Origin: Thermothelomyces thermophilus ATCC 42464
Lineage: Eukaryota; Ascomycota; Sordariomycetes; Sordariales; Chaetomiaceae
Direction: 5' to 3'
DNA: 64,000 bases
Assembly: GCF_000226095.1 (NCBI RefSeq)
Contig: NC_016474.1
Coordinates: forward strand, 3,906,001-3,970,000
How positions within the stretch are numbered: position 1 is the stretch's first letter; each line of letters starts with the position of its first letter. The notes under the pieces were generated by a model that searched no databases, was not told the DNA's origin, and saw only the letters and a program-made list of their open reading frames with translations. The translations under genes and the position numbers were made by a program. Below are positions 12,641-23,784 of this stretch, piece by piece.

Positions 12641-15600
12641 AGAAGCGAAATATAAAAAACATCTATCTATAGTTATATAGATAACGGTAACGATAGTTAG
12701 TAGTTAGATGTCGAAATTCGTTCTTTGATAACAAAGGGTCTGACCTTCTTAAAGTCTAGCTTCGTGCTTGGTCGCTTGGTTTATAAGTTTCGTATAATTA
12801 GGTAGACTTTGTCTCCCCTCTCTAGGTAAGGTCCCTCGAGCCTATGTTTGTCGTAGTAGTTCTTTATTCTAGTCTTAACAAACTTAAGTTCTTTTTTGAG
12901 CTTTTTATATAGTACGTACATTTATTCCACTTTGACTACTGCTCTCGGCACTATGACCTCTAGTCCTTGCCTAAGGTCTGCTTTATATCTATAGTTTGCG
13001 AAGAATGGTGTAACTTTGGTCGTTTCTATCGGTGTCGTGTTATAGGCGAGTTATACTATTAGTAATAGCATGACCTAGTCGTCTTGCTAGTAGTTGACGT
13101 AAGAACGGAGATACTACTTAATAACTTGGTTTAATCGTTCTGTTTGTCCGTTAGTCTATAGGTAATATATTGTTAACAGTTTGCTATTAACGCCTAATCG
13201 TTGTATTAACGCTTGCCAGAACTTCAATACGAACTTGGTATCTCTATTAGTGATCCATTCTTGCGGCTAAGCATGCACTGATACAACTTGCCGATAGATC
13301 ACATCTACTAACTGTTCTGCTATCTAAGACTCCTTATAGGGAAAGAAGTATACCTATTTAGTCAGGCGATCTACTATAGTAAGAATACTATTGTAGATTA
13401 CTCCTATGGCCGTATCCTTAGATTCTAGCAGCTTTGTAATAAAGTCTATTATAACCAAGCTCTATAGTTTGTCAGCTATTAGCAGTAGCTAAAGTAGCCT
13501 ATACGGCTTATATCGTGCCGTTTTGCTTTGATTATGGATGTCGTAGCTCCGTATGACTTCCTTAACTTGTACCGTTAACTATAGAAAGTCGTAGTGTCTC
13601 TTGACTTGTGTAATAGTCTTCGTAACTCCTTTATATCCTTTAAGTTTTGACTTATAGAGTTCTCGAATCATTTGTAGCTATTAGTCTTTGTCGTAGATAT
13701 ACGCTTTACCTCGGTACTAGAGTTTCCTATCTCTTTCTTCCACTCCGTTAGGTACCATTGGTCTAGGTACTACTTGATACTATACCTTGTTAATCCTTTC
13801 CTCTTAAAAGATTATATAGCATTTTAGGAACGAGTTAAGTAGATCATCTTCTATAGGTGTCTACGTTTCATAATATAGTGTTCTGTCTATTCGTTCCTTA
13901 AATAACAGTAGTATTATTCCTATTCGTCCTTCTGTATGATCTGTTCGTCAGCTTAAAATGTCTGCTCGTACGTTTTCTTTGCCCTTCTTATAGCAGATCT
14001 TAAAGTTAAATTCTACGAGGAATTCTACCTATCGTATTTGTCATCTATTAAGTTCTTTTATTATCATAAAGTATCGTAGGTTCTTATAATCTATATATAC
14101 TTATACCGGTTTAATCGTACCACTAAGGTATAGTCGCCATTCCTTAAAAGCTTTGACAATCGCAAGTAGTTCTTTGTCGTAGATCGGATAATTAAGACAT
14201 AGTCTATTAAGCTTCTTTAAAAAGAAGGCTATAGGATGTAGCTTCCCTTGTTTATCTTATTATCCTAATTGTCCTCCAATAGTATAGTCTGAAGCGTTTA
14301 TTTCCACCTCAAATGGCTTCTTAGGGTCTAGTAGTACTAGTACTAGATCTTTAGTAATAGCATCGCGAATCTTTATAAATGCTTGCTCGTGTCGCTCTTC
14401 CTATTAGAATTTAGTATTCTTCTTAGTAAGCTCGTATAAAGGTCGTACGATCGCTCTAAAGTTCCTAATGAACATTCGGTAGAAGTTTGTAAATCTAATA
14501 AAGCTTTGTACTTCTATGACTAACGTCGGTTATAGCCAATTCTTAATAGCTTTAACCTTTAAAGGTTCTATCTAAATTTGTCCTAGGGATATCTTGTATC
14601 CTAGAAACACCGTTTTCCTAACGTGGAATTTGCTCTTTTCCTTGTTAACTGATAGCTTATACGTATGTAGCGTGTCTAGTACTACTTTTACATGCTTCCG
14701 GTGTTCGTCTATTGTCTTAGAGAAGATAAGTATATTGTCAAGATAATATACTATAAATTTGTTAAGAAAGGGTTAGATAGCTTGATTAATTAGGGCTTAG
14801 AACGTTGCCGGCACGTTTATAAGTCCGAATAGTATAACGAGGTACTTATAGTGACTATAGGGTATCCTAAAGGCCGTTTTCTACTTATCGCCTTCTTTAA
14901 TCTGTATATAGTTATAGGCTAATAGCAAGTCAAGATACGTAAAATATTAGGCTCCCACTAACTAATCTCAGAGCCGTAAGATTAGCGGTAATAGGTATCG
15001 ATTTTTCACGGTCTATTTGTTAAGTTACCAATAGTTAACATATAACTATAGCTTTCTATCTTTCTTAGGTACAAATAAGATTAGGTAGCCTACTAGCGAT
15101 ATCGACAGGCAAATATATCCTCTTCGAAGGTTCTCCTTTAAATATCGCTTAAGTTCTTCATTCTATATCTAGCTTATATAGTAGATCTTAAAGAACTTTA
15201 GTCATGCTCCTTCCTTAAGCTTAATCTCGTAATCCTATAGGCCGTGTTCTAGTAATCCTTCTAGATGCTTTAGTTCAAATGTTAGGTGTCCTTTGTATTC
15301 CTTCGGTACTTCCCTAGTCTTGTCTCGTCTCTCGGTTTTCTAATAGTATATAAACTTAGTTCTGTCTATAGCGATACTAGCGATTTCTCCTATCTTAACC
15401 TACTACTCTAATTACAGTGCTCTGCATTCGTTAACGGAGAGAATAGCTATCGGCAGTTTAGCTCGTTCCTCCTATCGTGATATTAATGTTATTATGCCGC
15501 CTCTTCTAGAGTCCGTAGTGGTCTGCCTACCACTATCTATCTCTTACGGTAGATCTGTAGGACATGCCTTTCCTTAAGCATTGTCCGCTTACGATCCTTG

Positions 15601-18386
15601 TATACTCCCTATCTTGCTAGTCGAATACGACTCTATTCGGGGTTGTAGGTGGCTATTATTCTTCTAGCTGATGTCTAGGTTGTAATCTTTATACTATAGT
15701 AACCCTAATATCATGTCTTTGTTATTGCCTATATCTACGATGTTAAATACGACTGCTATAGTCTTCCCTACTATAGTGATATTAATCGGTTCGGTCTCCT
15801 TACATACCTATTACGTCGGAAATGGCCCTTTAACTATGCTATGCTTCTGCTTCATTCTCTAGGGTATCTGTAGCTAATTTACAAGCGTTAGCAAGATTAG
15901 GTTTATCTCTGCTCCACTGTCTACTAGTACGAGTATTTCGTGCTGTTTCTATTGTACTATTATCTATAGTCGCTTGTCTTGCCGCCGTCGTCTAAAGATT
16001 GCGGCGATTTCCTATATTTCTACTAGGAGGTCTTGGTATAGTAGTCTCTTATACTAGTCCCTCCTATACTATGCTACCACTTGCTGCTATATAGGCGTTA
16101 ATGGTTTCTAGGCCCCTTGAAGGGCCCTAACCTATTTCCTAGGTCAGTGCTAACCTCTTCGGTTATTTGGCTAATAGTAGCTTCGTTAATCGTGCTCATT
16201 TCTATAAGCCATTAAGTGCTTACGGCTTCCTACTATTAGGTCCATTCTACTTTCTGTCGTACGTACTATAGCTTCGTCTAAAGCTCCCAAATTCGTAATT
16301 TCTTTTTATCTACGTAATAGAGGCAATCGTTACTCTAGCACAAGTCCTATATGTCTCGTCCGGTTCCGTAGTACCTAGGCTAGGCTTGTCTTAGAACTAT
16401 CGTAATGCCTTCTAGATCGCGGGCTTCGATCTTCCAGAGCAATTTGGCCGCTCTGTTTCTTATATCGTAGACCTATTCCACAGGGCGTAAGCTTCTGTCC
16501 TTATTTCCTTATCGGGTCGGCCAGTGATTATTTTCGAATTTATCGCGGAAGTGATATCGGCATTTGTATATTATATACTAGAACTAGGGTACTTGCATAT
16601 ATACCTTATATCGAGGGTATAGTCGTATAGCGTTACCTAGGAGGTATTAGAATTCTTTCCCAAATCCTTCCCATTATATATAGACTATAGATACTCTAGT
16701 GCTAATATAGGAGTATTTCTTTTAATAGCTTTCTTATATATATTTGTCTTTTCCGCGGTTCGTATATATAAACTAGTATTCTAGGTTCTATATATTGTTA
16801 CTAAGTTGCTAATTGTCAAGGTACTTAGCGTAGCTATTAGGCCTATTATATGTTATAGGCTATTCTCCTTTAATAGCTTCTATAGTACGTTAGAGTTCCC
16901 TTATTTCGTCCTTTATCTTATCGCTCTATTAAGTAAGTCAAGTTAAGCGCCTATCCCGTTTACGTAGTTCTATATTAAGTTAGAAAACTTTGTTATAGTA
17001 CTATTCGATTCGTTCCTAGAGGAATAGAGCATTAGGTCTAGGTCTTTCGATTCCTTACGTATTGGTTGTCTACAATCTATCTTGCCTCTAGGTAACTATA
17101 AAACCCTACTACCTCAAGGCTAGGAGAATCGAGATTGGCAGTATATACTCTCCTACCATGTCCTATTTGGCGAGACCTGTCTCTAGGTCTATAGTGACCA
17201 GTTCGGAGTACAGTGCTTATTCGTCTTTACTATTGCCGTTATATCTAAGGCTGTCTGTGTCACTGTCCTTGTCTTTATAGCTTATGGCCGCTACTTCGAT
17301 AATATCCTTAGTAGTTTCGTTAATAGTCGTAATTTCCTTTCTAGGGGTTAGTTTCTATTCTTTCTTCAGGCTCTAATATTCTTGCTTATAGTGTCTTTTC
17401 TTTCTATAGTTATAGTAAGTAACATTGGACTTATCTTTGGTCGTCTTCTTCTAGTCCTACTTCTATGCTATGTCTATATCTATAGCTCTAGGGTACGTCC
17501 TATATAAGGTACTAACATACGTTCGCTTTTTCTTGTCGTTAGCCTTAACTATAGTTCCGTTCATTTGACCTTGTTTCTGCTACTCTTGTATATAGAGTCG
17601 ATTATCGATCCTAATAGCCTATATAATATATTTATCTAGAGTCTTAGGCCGATCGTACTTATATAGCTTATCTTTAACCTTTTCCTTTAAGCTATTATAG
17701 AACAATTATATTAATACTTTGTCATTAAGCTAAGACTTAAGCATGTCTTATCTAAACTATATAGTATAAGAAGCTATTGACTTGGTCTATTAGAGATTAG
17801 CAAGTCTTTCTTATATATAAATCTTCTTATCTTTATTACTAACAACTTTCCGAAGCTCTTCTTTGAAATAGTTATAAGATCGGAAGATTGCCTATATAAA
17901 CGTGTCTTAGTCATCTTTATCTTCCTTAGTAAGATAATCGTTCTATATAGGCTTAAACTATCTAAGTGCCTTACCCTCTAGTCTCGTAGCTATATAGAGG
18001 ACTTTAGCTTTATCGTCTAGAAATTTATCGTCATTAAGCCAGAAGTAAGATTAGAGGTTTGTTAGGAATTCTACAAGATCCTCCTTAGTTCCTCTATATT
18101 TACTAGGTAGTTCGATCTTAATACGCTTTACTTTAGCACCCTCGAGTGCCTCGATTTTAGCGTAGGCCTTATTAACTAACTTCTATAAGTATTTTTCACG
18201 GTTCTTAAGTTCCTTAATTCGAACTTAAGTAGCCTTATCTCTCTAGTCTAACTCCTAGATCTGCTACTAGAGTTAACTAAGCTAAGCAAGCAATTATTCG
18301 GCTATAATGTTAGTAGCCATGTTAATATCAAGGTCAAAGTTACCTCTGTTCTAAACTATAACAGAACAAAGGGAGTGGTAACAACG

Positions 18387-18804
18387 TGTAACAAACCTAG
18401 CTTAGACTTCTTCTAAAAGGGTTCAGACGAAGGTAGATTGAGCGGGACAAGCGGGCAAGTCGTCTAAGGGATTTGGTAAAGCCAAAGGGTTTATAACAAC
18501 ACTAGAGTTGTCTCTTATAGTAATTAGCAATACTTGGTATAAGTACTGTGATTGTGATTGTTACTACTGGTGAACTCCTAGAGTCCACTATAACGAGTGA
18601 CTATCTATATATATATATAGTCCTAGTGATCACTCCTGATTACGGTGATTGTAAGTGATCGTATGGTGGTGATCACCCTAATTGCTGGTGAGCGTAGTGA
18701 TCACTGTACTTCCCATGTTGTAATTGGTCCTTCCGTTCCTTCGGCTTGATTGGCCCGTTTGTGCCGGTGGCCTAGGCGGCATCTGCATGTATATTTCCGT
18801 AATA
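18387..18804 (-). repeat. LTR of G1, right copy of the nested element (5' LTR of the minus-strand element)
   Basis: This is 418 bp, starting TGTAACAAACC and ending TTCCGTAATA, followed by the GGTCA duplication. Less eroded stretches keep the GTGATCA cluster well (about 18,622-18,705). The adjacent internal sequence at 18,340-18,386 matches that beside LTR copy A (about 732-778). Confidence 0.92.
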
Positions 18805-18998
18805 GGTCAGGACAGGTTAGGTTTAGGATACCTAAAGGGTATCGATTGTAGCATTCTACTATTCTATTACTATTTAAAGGGAGCAGGCAAGCTCCTATAA
18901 TTCCACTAAGCCTAAGGGCCTATATACTCCTAAATCTATTATAACTACATTATTAATAACTCCCTTAGAGAGTTACTACCAATAAAAGGTAATCAAAA

Positions 18999-19331
18999 TG
19001 TAATATACTAGCCTTATAGTATCTATAGATAAGCGTATAATATTTTATTTAACTACCTTAAGGAGGAAAAAGAGGAAGAATACAAGAGTTATACAGAGGA
19101 ACGCCTTTTTAGTATATACGTACATGACCTAGGTAGGGCCCGGTTGGGCTCCGGGTTAGGTCCTAAGCAGGCCCTGACCGCGCGCCCCACGAACGACCTA
19201 CGAACGCCTCACGAACTAATCATATACGCTTAGGTGGGCCGAGTGGGTCCGGTCTGTTGCCGGGTGGGTCCGGTCCGTTGCCGGGCAAAGCCTGGCATTG
19301 TTTAGCCCGGGTGAAGCCCGGGCCCGTGACA
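18999..19331 (-). repeat. LTR of G2, right copy (5' LTR of the minus-strand element)
   Basis: This is 333 bp, starting TGTAATATAC and ending CCCGTGACA, followed by ATACC. It has two tandem 21-bp units at 19,243-19,284. It is the last RIPed repeat before the gene island: sequence from 19,337 on again has ordinary CpA content. Confidence 0.92.
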
Positions 19332-19336
19332 ATACC

Positions 19337-19980
19337 TCCTTTTAATCTAGCCAAATGGAGGCCGTAAACTAGAGATATCTAGGCTTCTGTAAGTTCCTGG
19401 TAAATAGTCTTTAGTCTGGAAGCCAACTTATAGTATTGAAGAGGAGGTTGAAGATGGAAAAGTCGGCGTAGCCATCGTTAAAGTTAAAGAGGGGTAGTGA
19501 TTTGGAAGTGGATTTCTAGGGTTGAAGTAGGCAAACACTTTTCTGACCCCACTGTACAAGGGTGGCAACTTGTGCAACTTAGGAACAGACACCAGCTAAC
19601 GTCGATGGTCTTGCTGCGCCACAAGTCTCATTTTTAAGCTAGTTCGTACACAAAGATATGTATGATAAATAAACCTGACCTAGGTATCTAGACCCCTAAT
19701 CCAAGGCATTTGCTTTTGGGCGCCGCGGGGCACCATCCCACTACGACTGTAATTACATACATCACAAATACAGCTCACCTTATTCAGCTGCAGGCTTGGA
19801 AAGTTGCTGAGGCCCACCGGCAATCGTCTTATTTGCTTCTTCCCAAAACTATCAGCTCTCATTCTTCCCCAACAGTATCCATCTCCCAAGAGCTTCAGAG
19901 GAAGTTAAGGTACTCAGTTCGAGAGGAGACAAAAACACGACTTGGCAACAACTGTAACATAGTATTTCCCCCGCATCGAC
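19337..19980. other. Non-coding transition between repeat block and gene island
   Basis: This is the first un-RIPed DNA to the right of G2. No reading frame here is convincing; the short frames at 19,680-20,052 overlap on both strands and look like noise. It presumably holds the promoter and leader of the gene that starts at 19,981. Confidence 0.5.
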
Positions 19981-20631
19981 ATGGAGCAGCCGCGTGTCCT
20001 CCTGCTGTCCCTCAACCTCGAGTCTTGGTTCGATGAGATGTATAAGCCTCACCTGGACAAGCTAACGGCGAGGGCCCGAGTCCACCGAGTCAAAACCGCC
20101 ACCGCGGCCATCCGGTCGCTTTCCGGCGGCCCCGCCCCGCACGCGGTCCTCGTTACAGACAGCGCCTTGGCCAAAGACGCCCACGGCCAAGTCTACGACG
20201 CCCTACTGGCATACGTGCGCCAGGGCGGCACTGCCGTCTTCATGGCCCACTTTCCCTCCTTCATCATCCCCGGGGACATGCAAGGCTTCTTCGCCCGCGC
20301 CGGCCTGCCATGGAAGTCCGGGTCGTACCATCGAACGACTTTTACGCTCAATAACGAGGCCGTGGGCGCCGCCCTGGCCGCTAGACTGCCCCCCGCCTAC
20401 AGCCAGAAAGCCCTATCTGTGGGTAACGTTAGGCCCGGGGAGGCGTGGTATCGCAGCACCGAAGGGTCGAGAATTGAGTCGAGGGTGTTTGCCCCGGACT
20501 CGGCTTTCGAGCCGACCGAGGCTCCCGTCGCGGTGGGAAAAGTCGGGAATGGAAGGCTCGGCTACATTGGCGATGTCAATGTTGAGGATGAGACAGGTGA
20601 CGTGGTACTGGCTATGTGCGGACTTCTGTGA
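19981..20631 (+). CDS. Hypothetical protein, 216 aa, possibly with a class I amidotransferase-like fold
   Basis: This is an intact, intronless, GC-rich frame. The N-terminus V-L-L-L-S-L-N-L followed by a helix, A-V-L-V-T-D-S at about residues 54-60, and a Y-V-R-Q-G-G-T-A-V-F strand at about 77-86 resemble an alternating alpha/beta fold. The Q-G-G-T-A-V-F segment resembles the V-x-x-G-G-x-x-V-x-x strand of ThuA- or GATase1-like proteins. I see no Cys-His-Glu triad, so no activity is proposed. The C-terminus (G-K-V-G-N-G-R-L-G-Y-I-G-D-V) fits the last core strands of such a domain. There is no signal peptide or membrane segment. The ATG at 19,981 is the first in frame and gives a sensible N-terminus. 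It is the gene nearest the repeat block, about 650 bp from the G2 LTR. Confidence 0.75.
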   Translation: MEQPRVLLLSLNLESWFDEMYKPHLDKLTARARVHRVKTATAAIRSLSGGPAPHAVLVTDSALAKDAHGQVYDALLAYVRQGGTAVFMAHFPSFIIPGDMQGFFARAGLPWKSGSYHRTTFTLNNEAVGAALAARLPPAYSQKALSVGNVRPGEAWYRSTEGSRIESRVFAPDSAFEPTEAPVAVGKVGNGRLGYIGDVNVEDETGDVVLAMCGLL

Positions 20632-21262
20632 AGCAACTTCGGACTGGCCACGAGTGCAAAGTTCCCTAGCTCGCCAGATCAACAGCTGCTTTGGGGACAT
20701 TAGATATTATTACTGTGTTGGAGAAAATTGCGTGAATCTCATTGGGAACAAATGTTCAGTGAACTCACATAGTTGGAGGATACTTACGTCAGAAACGATG
20801 ACATTTGGCCTCTGAATCGAGCTGGCGGCCACTGAAGGCGATAAAGCAACGAGCTAGAACGTCAAGGACCCAACGTGTCAAGTGGTGTATCAGTTCAAAG
20901 TCATTGATGATATGAGTTAACCCACGAGAAGTCCACGAACTCTCGTGTGCACGCATCAACACCCAAACAAGGAACGACTGACCTATAGTCAGGGCCGCAT
21001 TGGGCTCAGTTCCATCAATATCAGCCATAGAAAGCCATTCGCTGTGTTTCAATTCGACCGTACTGTGATCTCCGGTAGCTCTTCCGTAGCCGGGTTTACA
21101 GGTGCTCCTCGGCAAAGGCTCGAATTCTCCTGCCCATATCTCCCGGTGGAGATGTGATGCCCTGACAATCCTCTCATCCCTTGCGCTCACTAGAATACAC
21201 TTTCAATGTTACACGTCATGGGAAAATCACCCTTCAATCCCACCAGTTGTGGAGCCTCGTGG
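20632..21262. other. Intergenic region, no convincing gene
   Basis: Several short overlapping frames exist on both strands, but none has a recognisable domain, consistent codon use or splice context. It is likely the shared 3' region of the gene ending at 20,631 and the minus-strand gene starting at 21,744. Confidence 0.5.
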
Positions 21263-21744
21263 CCCTCTCCGGCAGGACTCTCTTCAAATACGGCGGTGAA
21301 ACGGCGCGCGTCGTTCTCATCGAACTCACTAATTACCGCAAGTCAGCATTGGGTCTTATAAAACACTCTTCGATTGATTTGACCGCGCACGTGGATGCAT
21401 ACCTGCGCAGAACTCTGCATCCAGGCCAAGGGATAGCCTTGTCTCAGGTACTGCTCCCGGCGGCACTGGTTCCAGCCCGAGATGATGGTGCCCCCCGACC
21501 GAGGCTGGGGCCTGGGCGCTGGGGCGTGAATCTGGTGTTGTTGGGGGGTAGCATCCATGTCCACGTCAATGGAGGCGGGCGTTGAAGGAGTGGATTCGCT
21601 GAGGCTCGGGGTGGAATCGCGGGTTGACGCGTCCGTGTCCGATTGGCGCGCCTTCTTCGTGACGGGATAGCCATTCAAACTCTGCAGCTCCGGCTCGTCG
21701 CGGCATCTCTTGCGCGGGTTGTCAATCTCCATGGCAAAATCCAT
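21263..21744 (-). CDS. Hypothetical small protein, low complexity, probably nuclear; 3' exon uncertain
   Basis: The ATG at 21,744 opens a frame of 114 codons with M-D-F-A-M-E-I-D-N-P, two basic stretches (R-K-R-C-R and K-K-A-R) that could be nuclear localisation signals, a Ser/Thr/Pro-rich middle, and an ordered-looking segment W-N-Q-C-R-R-E-Q-Y-L-R-Q-G-Y-P. A good donor (CAG|GTATGC) follows at 21,402. Downstream on the minus strand a second frame (F-D-E-N-D-A-R-R-F to a stop near 21,178) looks coding, but the acceptor that would join it in phase is weak (GAG rather than CAG/TAG). Without splicing the frame ends at 21,343 (133 aa). The given start coordinate is a compromise. A perfect 22-bp palindrome lies about 214 bp upstream of the ATG. 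I do not recognise the family. Confidence 0.5.
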
Positions 21745-21957
21745 TTTTTTTTGAAACGAGTGTGGTTGGATTAGAAAAGAATGGTTGGTTTCCAACGAGC
21801 GGATATGGTCGGTTCTTTCTCGCTGTGAGAAGCGAGTCTCGGTTCAGCTTTGGTTCCTGGGGGAGATCGGGAATTGTGCACGACTGTTCGTTCATTGAGA
21901 GGGCACTGCACGCCAAGACAGGGGCGCTGAGCTCGCATTGTTGCCTGGCCAACCAAT

Positions 21958-21979
21958 CGTATGTATGTACATACATACG
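21958..21979. promoter_or_regulatory. Perfect 22-bp palindrome upstream of the 21,744 gene
   Basis: CGTATGTATGT is followed immediately by its exact reverse complement, with no spacer. It sits about 214 bp upstream of the minus-strand gene starting at 21,744. It could be a dimeric transcription-factor site or just a symmetric microsatellite. Confidence 0.35.
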
Positions 21980-22201
21980 ATCTGCAGTGGACCCCCGCCC
22001 CGAGAGACGGATAGACCTACCTAAGTAACGACTGCGAACTCGGTCCCGAGGTACCTTAGATAGGACTGTGTGAGAAAAACCTTTCTGAGAAGAAGGACAA
22101 CGAATTGTTAGGACAGGGCGATGATGGTGGACAATAGTGATAAGTCTCCCTAGTTTTCTTTCTTGCTTTTTCTTGGCAATATTTTTTGTTGGCAAACCGA
22201 C

Positions 22202-23722
22202 TCAAATTGCTAATAGATCTTTCTTTCTTACCTCGAAATCGCTCCACCGCAGTGCTCTTGCACATCTGGACCACCAAAAAGCCAATTGCGTCGCAGGTCA
22301 GCTGAGTGTATTCCTTCCCGAGCGGTCGTCCATATACCAGCTCCGCACGCGTGGTGTGTAGACGAGGCCGCGCAATTTTTTCTGGATCCAATTGTTGAAG
22401 GACGCATGCGCGCGGGGCGTGACTTGAATCTTGACTCGTTCCGTTTTGGAAGTATTCTGCTTGTCGAGGCGGCCAATCACTCGCAGGATATACTCGACCG
22501 AGCGCACTCGATGTTCACGAGCGCCGAATGCAGAGGTAGCCATGGTCCAAAACTGGCCGCTTAGTTCCATAGTCGAAACTCGGGATGAGAATGTCGTGAT
22601 ATTTTGCCGGTGCCTTGCGCCGCATGTAGTCCGCGAGAGATCTCTCTAGAAGAGATCGGAGCAGCTTCCCGGGCGCGCTTGTTCGGAACGCGATGGAAGC
22701 CAAATCCAACTTTAGAGCTAGCCAGTACCTCCATATTCTGTTGGAGGCCGGAAATGAACGATAGAGCCTGCCGTAGTTAATTACCCCTCTGCATGAGTCT
22801 CTTCAAAAGAACCGGAAAACAGGGAGCCAAACCCACCATTTCTGCCACGCGGGCACTGAGCCGTTCCCCTTAGGTGCAATCCAATGCGGGCTCTTCATGA
22901 CCTGCACTAAGCTCCGGATCGACGCATGTTGGACAAGTTGCGGCACGAACTGGTTAGCGGAGCATCCATTCCCGACGACCACCACGTTCTTGTCTCTGAA
23001 GTCAAAGGAATGATCCTATTCGGCGCTGTGGAAACCCCGGCCCTTGAACTTGTGGATGTCCCGGATGTCGTCAGCACCCTTGGGCACATCGCAGAAATCT
23101 ACGGCAGTGATCAAAGAGCGCGCAAACACGACGTAGCGTTTGCCGGAATTCCGCTCAACGAAGTGGACGCGCCAAAGAAATCATCCTCCAGCCGCTCTGC
23201 AGCGGCGCACTCTTGTCTTAGGCGGAGGTGACTAGAGCAGTCGAAACGAGAGACCACGGCCTCGATGTATTAGGCGAGGATCTCGGGCTGGGAGGCGTAC
23301 ACCTCGGACCAGTCAGGGTTCGGCGCAAACGAATATGAGTAGAGCTAAGCGCCCAGTATGGTTGTCAGTGGCGGGAAGTAGGAATGACGACGGTATGAAG
23401 TTCGGACCTGAGAGGGTATGTCACAGCTGAGCCTTGGGTATGTGTTCTTAGCCCAGGTGCCCCCCACAGCATCTGTCTTTTCGAACACGGAAACCGTGGC
23501 GGTTGGCATGCTTTGTCGTACACGGATCAGGGCGCAGATGCCTGTTCTTTGAGGGGTTGGCACCTTATCGTCAGCAATGACGCCCGCATAGAGTCGGACA
23601 AGAACTTACCTGAGAGGCCTGCTCCGACGATGACTGTCTAAGGTCTGGGTTGATTCCCTGGTGACGGAATGTTTGGTCTATTCGACGGATGGCCGCTTGG
23701 ATAGAACCCTTTGGATGCGGGC
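22202..23722 (-). pseudogene. Baeyer-Villiger (FAD-dependent) monooxygenase, decayed pseudogene
   Basis: Fragments of one flavoprotein monooxygenase are collinear on the minus strand. They are the Rossmann motif V-I-V-G-A-G-L-S (about 23,610-23,637), V-F-E-K-T-D-A-V-G-G-T-W with C-D-I-P-S (23,410-23,500), S-Y-S-F-A-P-N-P-D-W (about 23,330), V-V-V-G-N-G-C-S-A-N-Q-F (about 22,950), S-P-H-W-I-A-P-K, Y-M-R-R-K-A-P-A-K-Y-H-D (about 22,610) and the C-terminal W-I-Q-K-K-L-R-G with R-S-W-Y (about 22,330-22,390). Two plausible ancestral introns remain (23,542-23,609 and 23,345-23,408). It is broken by in-frame stops at 23,638-23,640 (TAG) and 23,270-23,272 (TAA), both explicable as CpA-to-TpA, a third stop near the C-terminus, at least two frameshifts, and loss of a central block (typically about 150 residues) near 22,560. 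Relatives oxidise ketones or act in secondary metabolism. The extreme N-terminus is uncertain. Confidence 0.85.
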
Positions 23723-23740
23723 ATCTCTCTCTCTCTCTCT

Positions 23741-23780
<40 letters not shown>
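23723..23780. repeat. Pyrimidine microsatellite (TC)n followed by poly-T
   Basis: A CT dinucleotide run passes directly into about 36 T residues. It marks the presumed 5' end of the monooxygenase pseudogene and produces the artefactual Phe-rich and Lys-rich frames around it. Confidence 0.9.

Positions 23781-23784
<4 letters not shown>

Larger units (their letters stand above)
11315..18804 (-). mobile_element. Ty3/Gypsy LTR retrotransposon (family G1), complete copy nested in G2
   Basis: The element is 7,490 bp, bounded by two 418-bp LTRs and the 5-bp duplication GGTCA (11,310-11,314 and 18,805-18,809). On the minus strand, gag lies about 16,700-18,386, a protease D-S-G-A block near 15,900, reverse transcriptase about 14,680-15,100, RNase H about 13,900-14,350 and integrase about 12,700-13,400, with a G-D-K-V-Y block at its C-terminus. 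An opposite-strand frame follows at about 11,863-12,640. Structurally it looks whole, but the genes are broken by dozens of RIP-type changes. It inserted after G2. Confidence 0.92.
4777..19331 (-). mobile_element. Ty3/Gypsy LTR retrotransposon (family G2), interrupted by a nested G1 element
   Basis: The element is bounded by two 333-bp LTRs (4,777-5,109 and 18,999-19,331) and flanked by the 5-bp duplication ATACC (4,772-4,776 and 19,332-19,336). Without the nested element and its target duplication the body is about 7.06 kb. On the minus strand integrase lies near 7,250-8,150 and reverse transcriptase (Y-L-x-D/N block) near 8,900-9,500, with gag toward 10,300-11,300. This is the Gypsy order. 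A reading frame on the opposite strand lies between pol and the left LTR. The element is a broken fossil with dozens of RIP-type changes. LTR divergence is mostly RIP and cannot be used as a clock, but it predates the nested G1 copy. Confidence 0.9.

Noticed and set aside
19337-19560. Possible further Gypsy RNase H fragment right of G2
   Set aside because: A short AAAGTTAAAGAGG word resembles G2 near 8,330, but the surrounding translation does not match, so the similarity is too short to support.
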